64,000 bases of DNA from Brevibacterium aurantiacum (GCF_007558825.1 NZ_VLTK01000006.1:190639-254638); one strand, 5' to 3'; numbered from the stretch's first letter, positions 8,654 through 17,720 are shown. Numbers and translations are program-made. The notes: generated by a model from the letters alone, not told the origin.

Positions 8654-9103
8654 ATGAAGAAGATATTCAACGCGGCATTCGCATACATGATCATCGGCGT
8701 CCTCTCCGGCCTGTTCTACCGGGAGTTCACCAAGGCCAACGATTTCCCAGAAGGAGGCTTCACCCAGCTCAGTGTCGTCCACACCCACCTGCTCACGCTC
8801 GGCTTCATCGTCCTGCTCATCGTCCTCGTCCTCGACAAGGTCTTCGGCCTCTCGGGAACCAAGATGTTCTCCTGGTTCTTCTGGACCTACAACGCAGGCA
8901 TCATCCTGACCACAGGCACTATGATCTGGCACGGCATGCTCACCGTGCTCGGCCTGGAGTCCAGCGCCATGATCTCCGGCATCGCCGGACTCGGGCACAT
9001 CGCGCTCTCCGTCGGCATGGTTCTGCTCTTCCTGTCACTGCGCAAAGCCATCGTCGCGGACAAGGTCGTCACCACGTCCAGAGCTCGGTCGATCGTCGGC
9101 TGA
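8654..9103 (+). CDS. DUF2871 family membrane protein
   Basis: This 149-residue protein has four predicted transmembrane helices. Its N-terminus MKKIFNAAFAYMIIGVLSG, the FYREFTK segment and the TQLSVVHTHLLTLGF segment are characteristic of DUF2871, a small integral membrane family found in Firmicutes and Actinobacteria with no assigned activity. The conserved HTH in helix 2 and the WHG in helix 3 place histidines within the membrane and might suggest metal or heme contact. That is speculation. It is a single gene followed by a strong hairpin. Confidence 0.8.
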   Translation: MKKIFNAAFAYMIIGVLSGLFYREFTKANDFPEGGFTQLSVVHTHLLTLGFIVLLIVLVLDKVFGLSGTKMFSWFFWTYNAGIILTTGTMIWHGMLTVLGLESSAMISGIAGLGHIALSVGMVLLFLSLRKAIVADKVVTTSRARSIVG

Positions 9104-9136
9104 CCACCCCTCGGATCTCAGCTCAGATCTCAATTC

Positions 9137-9170
9137 GGAATAACCACTCAAATAGGAATAACCACTCAAA
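9137..9170. repeat. two copies of a 16-base direct repeat
   Basis: GGAATAACCACTCAAA occurs at 9137-9152 and 9155-9170, an 18-base period, in the spacer after the DUF2871 gene. No function is apparent. Confidence 0.8.
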
Positions 9171-9191
9171 CACCGCCGCCGAGGTGGTGCC

Positions 9192-9232
9192 GGGGTCCGT
9201 GCTCAACGACGTCATCGTCGAGCACGGACCCC
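9192..9232. terminator. long hairpin downstream of the DUF2871 gene
   Basis: GGGGTCCGTGCTC and GAGCACGGACCCC pair perfectly over 13 bp, with a further GACG/CGTC inner stem. The hairpin is about 90 bases after the DUF2871 stop and has no T-run. It most likely ends or stabilises that transcript. Confidence 0.6.
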
Positions 9233-9363
9233 GCTTCGTCTGCCTATCTGTCACGTTGTCGGCTTCAGAGTTCTGTTGCAGTCGAGACCTTGTCGGCTTC
9301 ATCCCATTCTCGGATTCGAGACCTTGTCGACGGCTCCGGTTCGCATCGGTGACAATGGTCGGC

Positions 9364-10116
9364 ATGAGCGAAGTGAGAATCCTGGTCATCGAACACGAGA
9401 GCGGCGCTGGCCCGAAGAGGTTCGGCGAGTGGCTGTCCGAAGCTGGCGCCGAGGTGGTTGTCGTTCGTCCCTACCTCGGCGATGAGATTCCTTCCGCTCT
9501 CGACGGCTCCGCTGAGCTTGTCGGCTCCGCTGATAGTGACAGCTATGCCGCTCTCCTCGTCCTCGGCGGGTCTGCCGGGCCCCTCGAGGACACCGTCAAC
9601 CCATGGCTGCCCCAGGTCAGGGACCTGTTGCAGCGATCGGCGGCGGGGGAGTTCCCGAGCTTCAACATCTGCCTCGGCGGGGAGCTCCTGGCCGCGGCCA
9701 CCTCGGCGAAGATCATCCGCCGGGAACACCCGCAGATCGGGATCTACGATCTGCACACCACCTCGGCGGGGGAGGAAGATCCAGTGTTCTGCGCCATTGC
9801 AGGGGAGACGTTTCCGGCGGTCCTCTTCCACCAGGAGGAGATGGAGCTGCCAGACGGCGGTGAACTCCTGGTCACCGGGTCCGATGCTCCGATCCAGGGT
9901 TACCGGGTAGGGGAATTCGCGTGGGGAACACAGTTCCATCCCGAATCCGACGCCGCGCAGGTTCAGCAGTGGCTGAGCTCGGACCCGCTACAGCTGCCCG
10001 ACGGCAAAACCAACGAATCCATCAAGGCGGAGGTAGCCGAGGCGGACGCCGATCTGATCCGGATCAACCGGACACTTGCGCACGGCTTCGTTGACTTCCT
10101 GCGCGGACGCCAGTGA
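9364..10116 (+). CDS. class I glutamine amidotransferase domain protein
   Basis: This 250-residue stand-alone class I (triad) glutamine amidotransferase resembles GuaA-N and YfeJ-like proteins. The nucleophile is Cys103 in FNICLGGELLA, and the catalytic His192-Glu194 pair lies in WGTQFHPESD. An LVLGGSAGPLED oxyanion-type loop lies before the nucleophile. No synthetase partner is adjacent, so it may be a hydrolase or gamma-glutamyl-handling enzyme rather than a GMP synthase subunit. The ATG at 9364 gives the expected start just before the first beta-strand. The frame stays open upstream to 9184, but through the hairpin region. Confidence 0.85.
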   Translation: MSEVRILVIEHESGAGPKRFGEWLSEAGAEVVVVRPYLGDEIPSALDGSAELVGSADSDSYAALLVLGGSAGPLEDTVNPWLPQVRDLLQRSAAGEFPSFNICLGGELLAAATSAKIIRREHPQIGIYDLHTTSAGEEDPVFCAIAGETFPAVLFHQEEMELPDGGELLVTGSDAPIQGYRVGEFAWGTQFHPESDAAQVQQWLSSDPLQLPDGKTNESIKAEVAEADADLIRINRTLAHGFVDFLRGRQ

Positions 10117-10153
10117 CTAGTGGATGAGGGCGGTGGCCCCAGGCTTCGTTGAA

Positions 10154-10168
10154 AGCTGAATATCAGCT
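10154..10168. promoter_or_regulatory. AGCTGA-ata-TCAGCT palindrome
   Basis: A perfect 6+3+6 inverted repeat lies in the spacer before the AGCS symporter gene. It could be an operator or a small hairpin, and no adjacent regulator gene is present. Confidence 0.4.
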
Positions 10169-10256
10169 GACAGCTTGTGAAGTTGTTGCTAGGTTGTCTT
10201 CAGGCGCCGGTGCCGGACCGATCCTCCGGACGAATCGCAACCAAGCGCCCGTGAGA

Positions 10257-12020
10257 ATGAATCCCATAATTGAAAATTCTGACCAAGTCCACGACATCGC
10301 TGTCTTGGATTCCATGCCGATCAGTGCCGACCGGATGATTACCGCTTCCCCAGCCCTTGACGTTTCAGTGGCCCCCGATGTCACAGCAAGCCCTGTCATC
10401 ACAGCAAGCCCTGACATCACAGCTTCAGGCGTCGACCAGGCAATCGAATCGTTCTTCGGTCCGATCGCGCAGGCCTTCAGCAACATCGTCTTCTTCGAGC
10501 TCACGATCGGCGACCTAGCCATTCCGCTCATCGTCGTCTGGCTCATGGCAGCCGCCGTCTTCCTCACCGTCTATCTGAGATTTCAGCCGGTCACAGGGTT
10601 GAAGTACTCGCTCGGAATCATCCGCGGGCGATTCACACGCAAGACCGACCCTGGTCAGGTATCGAGCTTCCAGGCGCTCGCCACAGAGCTCTCCGGCACG
10701 GTGGGCCTGGGCAATATCGCCGGTGTGGCCGTCGCCATCACCATCGGCGGGTCCGGGGCTGCTCTGTGGATCATCATCTTCGGCTTCTTCGCCATGACCG
10801 TGAAGATGGCCGAGGCGACCCTGGGTGTGAAGTACCGAAAGGTCCATGCCGATGGGACAGTCTCCGGTGGCCCCATGTACTACCTGCGTGACGGGCTGGC
10901 CGAGATCGGCCGCCCCAAGTTGGGAAGATTCCTCGCAGTCTTCTACGCCGCAACCACTGTGATCGGTGTGATCGGAGCAGGCAACCTGTTCCAGGCCAAT
11001 CAGGCCGCCTCGATCCTCGTCAAGGCCACCGGTGGTGAAGGCAGCTTCCTCGACGGAAAATCGTGGCTCATCGGTGTCGTGTTCGCGGCTCTCACAGCTC
11101 TGGTCATCCTCGGCGGAATCAAGAAGATCGGGCAGTGGACCTCGAAGCTGACCCCGATGATGGCGGTCCTCTACTTCCTCAGCGTTCTCGTCATCCTCAC
11201 TATGAATGTCAGCGAGATCCCGCACGCATTCGTGCTGATGTTCACCGGGGCATTCAGCCCCGACGGCGTCACCGGCGGAATCATCGGCGTCGCCATCGTC
11301 GGCATCCAGCGTGCCCTGTTCTCAAATGCGGCAGGCGTCGGCTCGGCCGGTATGGCCCATGCCGCATCGAAGACGACGAAGCCGGCGACAGAGGGCTTCG
11401 TGGCGATGTGGGAACCGCTCATCGACTCGGTCATCGTCTGCACCCTGACCTCCCTGGCCATCATCACCACAGGCCTCTACGATTCGACCTCCGAAGACGG
11501 AATCGGCTTGACGTCCGAGGCCTTCGCGAGTGTCGCCGGATGGTTCCCGGTCCTGCTCACGATCTGCGTCGTGCTCTTCGCATTCTCGACGATCCTTGCC
11601 TATGGCTACTACGGCCAACAGGCTCTGGGGTACCTGACGGGCAGCTCGAAGAAGGCAGACAAGGCGTACCAGGTCTTCTGGATCCTGGCCGTCATTGTGG
11701 GTGCGTCGATGTCGCTGGAGTCAGTCATTGCGTTCTCAGACGCGATCTTCTTCCTCATGGCCTTCCCCAACCTTCTGGGCCTGTACTTCTTGTCCAGGAT
11801 CCTGCGTCTTGAGATTCTGCGGCTGCGCAAGCGCATCGATGTCGGCATCATGCGTGAGATCACACCCGCCGAGCTGCAGGTCGGCATGGGTGATCATGAG
11901 CCGACGATGGAGCAGATCAGAGCCGCGGAAGCGGGCCGTCGTCGTAAGCGCGACAAATTGCGTGAGGTGCGGGATTCGCTGAAGGCCAAGAAGCTGGCGC
12001 GTGCCCAGAAGGGCAGCTGA
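10257..12020 (+). CDS. alanine/glycine:cation symporter, AGCS family
   Basis: This is a sodium-coupled alanine or glycine importer with about 10-11 transmembrane helices. Diagnostic stretches are SSFQALATELSGTVGLGNIA, the GGPMYYLRDGL loop, LGGIKKIGQWTSKLTPMMA and ALFSNAAGVGSAGMAHAA, all characteristic of AGCS carriers. At 587 residues it is longer than the usual 450-500 because of an N-terminal hydrophilic extension with an imperfect TASP repeat and a charged C-terminal tail rich in Arg and Lys. The start is uncertain. ATG 10257 is used here, ATG 10332 would also leave the whole transporter intact, and the frame is open from 10149. Confidence 0.85.
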   Translation: MNPIIENSDQVHDIAVLDSMPISADRMITASPALDVSVAPDVTASPVITASPDITASGVDQAIESFFGPIAQAFSNIVFFELTIGDLAIPLIVVWLMAAAVFLTVYLRFQPVTGLKYSLGIIRGRFTRKTDPGQVSSFQALATELSGTVGLGNIAGVAVAITIGGSGAALWIIIFGFFAMTVKMAEATLGVKYRKVHADGTVSGGPMYYLRDGLAEIGRPKLGRFLAVFYAATTVIGVIGAGNLFQANQAASILVKATGGEGSFLDGKSWLIGVVFAALTALVILGGIKKIGQWTSKLTPMMAVLYFLSVLVILTMNVSEIPHAFVLMFTGAFSPDGVTGGIIGVAIVGIQRALFSNAAGVGSAGMAHAASKTTKPATEGFVAMWEPLIDSVIVCTLTSLAIITTGLYDSTSEDGIGLTSEAFASVAGWFPVLLTICVVLFAFSTILAYGYYGQQALGYLTGSSKKADKAYQVFWILAVIVGASMSLESVIAFSDAIFFLMAFPNLLGLYFLSRILRLEILRLRKRIDVGIMREITPAELQVGMGDHEPTMEQIRAAEAGRRRKRDKLREVRDSLKAKKLARAQKGS

Positions 12021-12162
12021 CCCCGGTGCTCGTGGAAACTGCGTGGTGAGCATCGTTGCGGCGTTGCCCTGGCAGTGATTCGGTGGGAAACTTCTGAGGA
12101 GAAAATTCTTGGGCGCAGGACCGCTTGGCCTACAGCCGTCGTGAAAAAGTCGAATCGAAGTG

Positions 12163-12190
12163 TTGACTCGACGTCGAGGACCGATATACT
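12163..12190 (+). promoter_or_regulatory. sigma70-type promoter for the DUF6230 operon
   Basis: TTGACT (12163-12168) and TATACT (12185-12190) are separated by 16 bases, a near-consensus vegetative promoter about 75 bases before the DUF6230 start. Just downstream, two 'agtaac' repeats (about 12195-12213) may be regulator contacts. Confidence 0.7.
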
Positions 12191-12265
12191 CGCCAGTAAC
12201 ACCTGCTAGTAACTTACGTCACGATATCGGCGCCGACATAGCAGTCGGTGTCGTGAGGAGAATCA

Positions 12266-12871
12266 ATGAAGTTCCCCAGCATTCGCAAAATCGGTTCGTC
12301 ACATGCAGGGCGCATCGCGCTCGTGGCAATTCCTACCGGAGTCGTATCCGCCATTCTGATGGGAGGAGTGGCTCAAGGCGCCGTCCCAGTCTCTTTCGCA
12401 GTCTCGGGAAGTCAGTTCAAGATCACCTCCTCGCAGCTTGAGGGGACCGGGTTCTCCCAGTACAGCGGAACCGCGAAGGGCAGCGAAGGTGAAAAGCACT
12501 CGGTCGTGATGGCCAACATCAAGGACGCGACGCTCGCCGACCTCTGCCAGTCGGCGGTCACCGACACACCGATGGGCAAGGTGGGCGTCCTCATCACCGC
12601 CGGTGGCGGCAAAGAACCGGCATCCGCCAAAAATCTTCAGATCGGCATGACTGGGCTCGAGGGCGACGCCGAGTTCAAGAACATTCGGATCGGCGTTGAC
12701 GCATCCGATGTCAACACCAAGGAAAAGGGTGACAAGGGAGACTTCGCCCAGGACTCCGACACGGTCTCGATTACGGACCTGAAGCAGGACTCGTGGACCA
12801 CCACGGCTTCGGTATTCACCCTCAAGGACATGAAGTTGAAGCTGACAGACGGATCTGAAACGTGCGATTGA
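12266..12871 (+). CDS. DUF6230 family exported protein
   Basis: This 201-residue protein has an N-terminal hydrophobic signal or anchor (about residues 15-38) and a beta-rich soluble part. The pattern of alternating hydrophobics with DATLADLCQS and the closing Cys near the C-terminus fit DUF6230 of Streptomyces and other actinobacteria. These proteins are typically encoded beside DUF6114 membrane proteins, as here. Function is unknown, and older 'cholesterol esterase' labels for the family have no visible catalytic motif in this sequence. A strong AGGAG site lies 6 bases before the ATG. It is the first gene of a three-gene operon with overlapping stops and starts. Confidence 0.8.
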   Translation: MKFPSIRKIGSSHAGRIALVAIPTGVVSAILMGGVAQGAVPVSFAVSGSQFKITSSQLEGTGFSQYSGTAKGSEGEKHSVVMANIKDATLADLCQSAVTDTPMGKVGVLITAGGGKEPASAKNLQIGMTGLEGDAEFKNIRIGVDASDVNTKEKGDKGDFAQDSDTVSITDLKQDSWTTTASVFTLKDMKLKLTDGSETCD

Positions 12872-13503
12872 TGGAAGATCCACCAACCGACGGGCAGCGG
12901 AGCACAGGGATCCTGACTTCGCGACGGAGCCGTCGCGAAGCTGAGGAGGCGGCCATCGGCATGGAGAATTCCGAACCGGAGAACGACGAGTTAAAACAGT
13001 CCACGGCGAAGAAGAGTCACCGTTTCCGCAACTGGCGTCGGCAACGCCCCTTCGTCGGCGGACTGCTGGTCATCATCGGAGGAATCGAACTCTTCTTCTC
13101 CGGACAGCTCGACACCGGAAATCTGCAGATTCAGTTCGGTATCGAGGGGCTGCAGGCCACGGTTGTTCCGATTGCACTTGTGGCGCTTGGGCTCTTCGCG
13201 ACCTACAAGCCGACCCACCACATGTTCTACGGAATCATCGCGCTCGTGCTCGCGGTCTATTCCTTGGTCGGAGTCAATCTCGGCGGTTTCATCATCGGCA
13301 TGTTGCTGTCCACCATCGGTGCAATTCTTGTTGTTGCTTGGATGGGACCGCGCGACAAAGTCGCTGGCACCGAGGGGCAGGGTCCCGGGAAGCCGGCAGC
13401 AGATGCGCCTCGTTCCGAGGACCAGGAGACTGAGGAGTTCGAGGCACTGAGTGCCGAACGGAGGGGAGACGCGGAGTCCGCCAGCGAAGAGGAGAGCTCA
13501 TGA
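12871..13503 (+). CDS. DUF6114 family membrane protein
   Basis: This 210-residue protein starts with a basic, hydrophilic N-terminus of about 55 residues. Four transmembrane helices follow (RPFVGGLLVIIGGIELFFSG first, then TVVPIALVALGLFATY and two helices around GVNLGGFIIGMLLSTIG), and then an acidic tail. This is the DUF6114 pattern. The ATG at 12871 overlaps the DUF6230 stop (TGATG). A GTG at 12862 and an ATG at 12961 with a GAGGAGG site are alternative starts. Coupling to DUF6230 suggests one membrane complex or export unit, of unknown function. Confidence 0.8.
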   Translation: MEDPPTDGQRSTGILTSRRSRREAEEAAIGMENSEPENDELKQSTAKKSHRFRNWRRQRPFVGGLLVIIGGIELFFSGQLDTGNLQIQFGIEGLQATVVPIALVALGLFATYKPTHHMFYGIIALVLAVYSLVGVNLGGFIIGMLLSTIGAILVVAWMGPRDKVAGTEGQGPGKPAADAPRSEDQETEEFEALSAERRGDAESASEEESS

Positions 13504-14285
13504 GGAAGTCCAGCCGCCGTGGCGCGCTGCTCCTGGCAGTACTCGCCTTGAGCGTTCCCTCGACGTTGGGATTGGCGTCGATGACAGCCCAATCAGCCCC
13601 ACTGTGCACCCCGAAGACCGGGTGCGAGAGTCCGGATACATCCGGTCCAGGAACGGATACGAGGCCCTCGACTCCGATCAAGCCGGGAACTCCGACGGAG
13701 ACACCGACGGATCCGGCTGCTCCGGGACCCAGCGAATCACCGACACCATCGGATGAGCCGACAGATCCAGCGACACCGGATCCCACCGAATCTGGAATTC
13801 CGACCAAAGAGCCGACCGAAGAGCCGACCGAGCCTGTCGAGGCGACGAAAGACGACGACGCACCGATGTTCACGGAGACTCCTGCGGCGTTGGGTTCGGA
13901 GTCGCTGTCGTTCAAGGGTCTCAGCGGGATCGCGATCGTCAGTGTTCCCACAGCTGATGGGGGATCCACCCGCGCACTGAAGATCTCGGCGGACGAGATC
14001 TCGATCGCCGGATTCTCACTCACGGTCAGTCCGCCCTACGAGCCCGAGGGCGGTGGGCTGTTGACTACGGCCGACACGATGACGCTCAAGGGAGACGTCG
14101 AAGTGTACATCGGTTCGATCACCGCCACGACAAAGGATGGTTCTTCGCTGACGATCGGCACCGACACACCGCCGACTCTGGATGACGTCAAGCCAGGACT
14201 GCTCCGGGTGACGATGGGACTGGTCGGCGCCACTGCCGGTTCGATCGAATACTCCAACACAGACCAGGAGATCGTCGAACCCTGA
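13500..14285 (+). CDS. secreted Pro/Thr-rich protein of the DUF6230/DUF6114 operon
   Basis: This 261-residue protein has a signal peptide (about residues 1-33, ending near AQSAP). A Pro/Thr/Glu-rich linker (about 35-115) with repeated TP, PTD and KEPTEEPTEP units follows, and then a beta-rich C-terminal domain of about 140 residues. Two cysteines shortly after the cleavage site (CTPKTGC) may form a disulfide. The C-terminal domain has the same style of short alternating hydrophobic strands as the DUF6230 protein, but I cannot assign a family. The ATG overlaps the previous stop (ATGA) and has an AGGAG site, so the three genes are translated together. Confidence 0.75.
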   Translation: MRKSSRRGALLLAVLALSVPSTLGLASMTAQSAPLCTPKTGCESPDTSGPGTDTRPSTPIKPGTPTETPTDPAAPGPSESPTPSDEPTDPATPDPTESGIPTKEPTEEPTEPVEATKDDDAPMFTETPAALGSESLSFKGLSGIAIVSVPTADGGSTRALKISADEISIAGFSLTVSPPYEPEGGGLLTTADTMTLKGDVEVYIGSITATTKDGSSLTIGTDTPPTLDDVKPGLLRVTMGLVGATAGSIEYSNTDQEIVEP

Positions 14286-14318
14286 ACCGCCTCGTGCTGC
14301 GTTCGTACGCTGCCCATC

Positions 14319-14371
14319 GATCAGGCCCCCGCCCCCGCCGCTTCACAGCGCCGGGAGACGGGGGCCTGATC
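14319..14371. terminator. bidirectional terminator hairpin
   Basis: GATCAGGCCCCCG pairs perfectly with CGGGGGCCTGATC (13 bp) around a 27-base loop, between the convergent ends of the secreted protein gene and the AbgT gene. The stem is strong, but no T-run is present. Confidence 0.65.
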
Positions 14372-14433
14372 TGACTCGGGGCTCCGAGGACCTGCCGAAC
14401 CGAATGGGGTGTCCCCCATCGGATTCGACCCGA

Positions 14434-15966
14434 TCACCGCACCGGAGCGTCTGGGCCCAGCGGGATGCCCAGGCCCCACCAGAGGAAGAAGAGCAGGCTC
14501 CACATGATTGTCATGCACACCGCCAACGGCAGGGTGTGGGAGGCGAGGGTGCCGATGCCGGCGGACTTCTGGTAGCGCTGCATGAAGCCGAGGGCAAGGA
14601 TGAAGTAGGGGCTCATCGGGGTGATCGAAGTCGAGCCCGAATCGGCGATGCGGAAGATCGCCTGCGAGGTCTCAGGCGGAACGTCGAGGAGCATGAGCAT
14701 CGGCACGATGACCGGGGCCATGATCGCCCACATGGCCGATCCGGAGGTGATGAGGACGTTGACGACCGAGAGGACGAGCAGCACGAGGATGAAGATGACC
14801 CAGGTCGGCAGACCGAGGCCGGTGAATAGTTCCGAGCTCGACACTGAAACCAGCATGCCGATGTTCGTCCACTCGAAGTACTCGAGGAACTGCGCGATCG
14901 CAAAGAACAGGACGAGTACCGGGGCCATGGACACGATGCCCTGGCTCATGAGCTTGGGGACGTCGGCGAACTTCTCGATCGTGCCCTCACGGAACCCGTA
15001 GACCATGCCGCCGACGCCGAAGAGCATGGCGATGATGAACGCGATGCCGGTCAGAAACGGGGACTCTCCGATGGGACCGTCTCCGCGCAGGGGAGCGTTG
15101 TCCGGGACCACCAGGACGACGACGAAGAGGAGCATCGCGATCACTGCGAACATCGAGTACCGCAGGGCTGAGCGTTCCCTGTCGGTGATGACGAGGTCTT
15201 CGTGCTCGGCGTCCTCGTCGGCCTCGAGGTTCTGCCGCTTCGTGAGCACGAGCTCGGTGACGATGGTGATGACGATGGCCAACAGGATTGAGCTGGCGAT
15301 GTTGAAGTACCAGTTGCCGATCGGGGTGACCAGATAGTCGGGATCGATGATGTGGGCCGCCGCCGAGGTGATTCCTGCGAAGATCGCATCATTGGGAGTC
15401 GGGATCGGGCTGGCGTCATATCCCGAGGCGATCGAGGTGTACGCGACGATGACGCCGAGGACGGGAGAGCGGCCGACCGCCTTGAACACCATGCCGCCCA
15501 GCGGGACGAGGATGACGTAGGCCGCGGCCGAAGCAACGTGGGAGACCGTCCCCATGAACGCGACGGTGAAGACGATGAGGGATGCGGGTACCCGTGCGAT
15601 CGAGACCTTCATCGCCGTGGACAGGAGTCCGGTGCGCTCTGCCAGGGCCACGCCCATGATGACGACCATGATCGTGATCAGCGGTGGGAAGGCCTGGTAG
15701 GCGTCGAGCGAGGTGCTCACCGCCATCGCGATCCCGTCGCCGCTGAGCAGGTTGTTCACCGGTGTCCATTCTCCGGTGCCGGGGTCGTTGACCCCGACTC
15801 CCATGAAGGAGAGGACGAGGCTGAGGACGGCGAGGATGCCTGCCAGGATCCAGAACAGCCAGAAGGGGTGCGGGAGTCGGTTGCCGACGTTCTCGATGAC
15901 GTTGAGGAATCGGATGACGCCTGGGAGTCGCTCCCGAGTGGGTTTGTCGGTGGTGGTCGTTTCCAT
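14434..15966 (-). CDS. AbgT-family transporter
   Basis: This 510-residue integral membrane protein has about 12 hydrophobic segments. It matches the AbgT family (p-aminobenzoyl-glutamate importer of E. coli; MtrF-type drug exporters): NRLPHPFWLFWILAGILA near the N-terminus, AYTSIASGYDASPIPTPNDA in the middle, and SGSAMWAIMAPVIVPMLMLL with SGSTSITPMSPYF near the C-terminus. The substrate may be a folate breakdown product or dipeptide, and export of a drug or metabolite is the alternative. The ATG at 15966 has an AGGAG site. A creatininase-family hydrolase gene lies just upstream on the same strand, so the transporter may supply or clear an amide substrate. Confidence 0.88.
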   Translation of the reverse strand: METTTTDKPTRERLPGVIRFLNVIENVGNRLPHPFWLFWILAGILAVLSLVLSFMGVGVNDPGTGEWTPVNNLLSGDGIAMAVSTSLDAYQAFPPLITIMVVIMGVALAERTGLLSTAMKVSIARVPASLIVFTVAFMGTVSHVASAAAYVILVPLGGMVFKAVGRSPVLGVIVAYTSIASGYDASPIPTPNDAIFAGITSAAAHIIDPDYLVTPIGNWYFNIASSILLAIVITIVTELVLTKRQNLEADEDAEHEDLVITDRERSALRYSMFAVIAMLLFVVVLVVPDNAPLRGDGPIGESPFLTGIAFIIAMLFGVGGMVYGFREGTIEKFADVPKLMSQGIVSMAPVLVLFFAIAQFLEYFEWTNIGMLVSVSSSELFTGLGLPTWVIFILVLLVLSVVNVLITSGSAMWAIMAPVIVPMLMLLDVPPETSQAIFRIADSGSTSITPMSPYFILALGFMQRYQKSAGIGTLASHTLPLAVCMTIMWSLLFFLWWGLGIPLGPDAPVR

Positions 15967-16128
15967 GGCTGGCTCCTGTTTGTCCAGGTGATGAAGGAGC
16001 ATTTGGGCACGACTCGGCGCTACCCGTGAACTCCATTGGTCAGAGAGGTGGGACTGAGATGGGGAAGGTGTGGCGGTGGCGGAAGTCTGCTGGGGCAGAC
16101 GACCGCTGAGATCAGGCGGCGAAGGCTG

Positions 16129-16977
16129 TCATAGGCGCAGCATCTCCCGGGAGTAGGCGACTAGTGCAGAGATGACCTCGCCGAGGATGTCCTGCCCTGC
16201 CGCAGCCGTGGCGGTACGTGGATCCCCGAGGACCCCGTTGTCAGAGTATTGGTCGAAGGTGACGGCGCTCGACGGTGATTTGGTCCGGGTCAGTCGCGCC
16301 CGCGGAGACAGTTCGTCTAATGCTGTGGCTCCGGCGCTCAGATGGGCCGAGTCGACGAGGCGGTCGTCGATGGCCAGCATCTGCGAGGTCTCTGATTCCC
16401 CGGAGTGCCCGCTGACTTCGGTGCGGGGCAGTGCCGCCGTGGTCTCGGTGGCCAGGCCGCTGACCGGTGAGTAGGCGAAGGCGAGTTCCGGGTGGGAGCT
16501 CAACAGCACCTGTTGGGCGACGCCGAGGGCGGCGATATTGCCCCCGTGGCCGGTGATCACCAGGATGCGGGTGAAACCGGAGTCGCAGAGCTGGCCGGCG
16601 ATCGTGGTGACGACGTCGACGAAGGTCCGCGGATCGAGGCTGACCGTCCCGGGCAGATTCCCGTGATGAGGAGACACTCCGTAGTCGATGCTCGGGAGGA
16701 CGAAGGCCCGGCCAGGCACGGTTCTGTCACTGCCGACCAGATCTTCGGCCGCCGCCGGTTCTTCGGCCACTGCCAGTTCTTCGGCCACCGCCATGGCCAC
16801 ATGGTCGGCTCGGATGCTGTCGGTGCTCAGAGGGAGTCCGTCGCCGTGCTGCTCGCAGGCACCGACAGGCAGGATGAGGAGAGCGTTGTCCTCCTTCGCG
16901 ACTTCGACCTCGAGCGAGGTCAGTTGCCCGTACTTGCGAACCTGTGGTCGGATCACGGTCACGCTCTGACGGGTCAC
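16129..16977 (-). CDS. creatininase-family amidohydrolase
   Basis: This 282-residue protein carries the metal-ligand motifs of the creatininase family (COG1402): EQHGDGLPLSTD near residue 40, DYGVSPHHGNLPGT in the middle, and VITGHGGN, plus a late acidic GESETSQ motif. Family members hydrolyse creatinine or cyclic or linear amides (creatinine amidohydrolase, mycofactocin MftE, FAPy deformylase). The exact substrate here is open. An Ala/Glu-rich insert of about 25 residues sits after the first motif. The GTG start overlaps the stop of the upstream GntR gene by four bases (GTGA), so the two are co-transcribed and probably functionally linked. Confidence 0.82.
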   Translation of the reverse strand: MTRQSVTVIRPQVRKYGQLTSLEVEVAKEDNALLILPVGACEQHGDGLPLSTDSIRADHVAMAVAEELAVAEEPAAAEDLVGSDRTVPGRAFVLPSIDYGVSPHHGNLPGTVSLDPRTFVDVVTTIAGQLCDSGFTRILVITGHGGNIAALGVAQQVLLSSHPELAFAYSPVSGLATETTAALPRTEVSGHSGESETSQMLAIDDRLVDSAHLSAGATALDELSPRARLTRTKSPSSAVTFDQYSDNGVLGDPRTATAAAGQDILGEVISALVAYSREMLRL

Positions 16978-17720
16978 TGCTCGGTTCCTTCGGTGAGTGC
17001 GGGCGAATCGGTCGCAGCGAGGGACTCGGCGGCCGTGGCCTCCTCGGCGTCGGTGCGTTCCGACCAATCGGCGAGGACGGCGGCCCTGATGCTCTCGAGG
17101 TGCTTACGGGTCCGATGTGACGCTTCGAGTCCGTCGCCGCGCTTGATGGCATCGAGGATGTCGGCGTGCTCATCGTGGTCGCGGAGACGGTCGTAGGTGA
17201 ACCGGGCCGCCTGCTGAGTGCGGGAGTGGATGGCCAGCAGCGAGACGAGCATCTCGTGCAGGGCTCGGTTCCCCGCGGCCTTGGCCAGCTCCACGTGGAA
17301 GTGTCCCGCAGGCACCTCGGTGTGCAGCTGCAGTGCATTGTCGACCGCGGTCTCCATCGTCTGCACGGCATCCTTGCCCTGAACGCTCGCCGCAAGCTCT
17401 GCGATGCCGGGTTCGATGGCGATGCGAGCATCGAGCAGCTCGATGGCGGCGGCGAGGTCGACGGGCACATAGTGCGGGTTGTCGAGGATCCGGCGGTTGA
17501 TCGCCTCCCGCACATAGGTCCCGGAACCGTGCTTGAGCTCGACCGATCCGGTGGCCTCGAGGCGGCGCAGGGCCTCGCGGACGGTGGGGACTGTGACCTC
17601 GAAGCGTTCTGCCAGGGCTTTGGCCGAGGGCAGGGTCTGGCCGGGTTGCAGGTTCTGTGAGCGAATGGTCTCGACTATCTCACGAGTGAGTCGTTCGACG
17701 AGTCCGATGGGTGTTGTCAT
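16974..17720 (-). CDS. GntR/FadR-type transcriptional regulator
   Basis: This 248-residue protein has an N-terminal GntR winged helix-turn-helix (LPSAKALAERFEVTVPTVRE is the recognition unit) and a C-terminal all-helical FCD ligand-binding domain. The acidic C-terminal tail is low complexity. The ATG at 17720 has a strong AAGGAGAG site; an upstream in-frame ATG at 17735 is less likely. It is translationally coupled to the creatininase gene. Its own promoter and that of the downstream-facing esterase gene share a 13-base motif, so it probably controls both. Confidence 0.88.
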   Translation of the reverse strand: MTTPIGLVERLTREIVETIRSQNLQPGQTLPSAKALAERFEVTVPTVREALRRLEATGSVELKHGSGTYVREAINRRILDNPHYVPVDLAAAIELLDARIAIEPGIAELAASVQGKDAVQTMETAVDNALQLHTEVPAGHFHVELAKAAGNRALHEMLVSLLAIHSRTQQAARFTYDRLRDHDEHADILDAIKRGDGLEASHRTRKHLESIRAAVLADWSERTDAEEATAAESLAATDSPALTEGTEQ

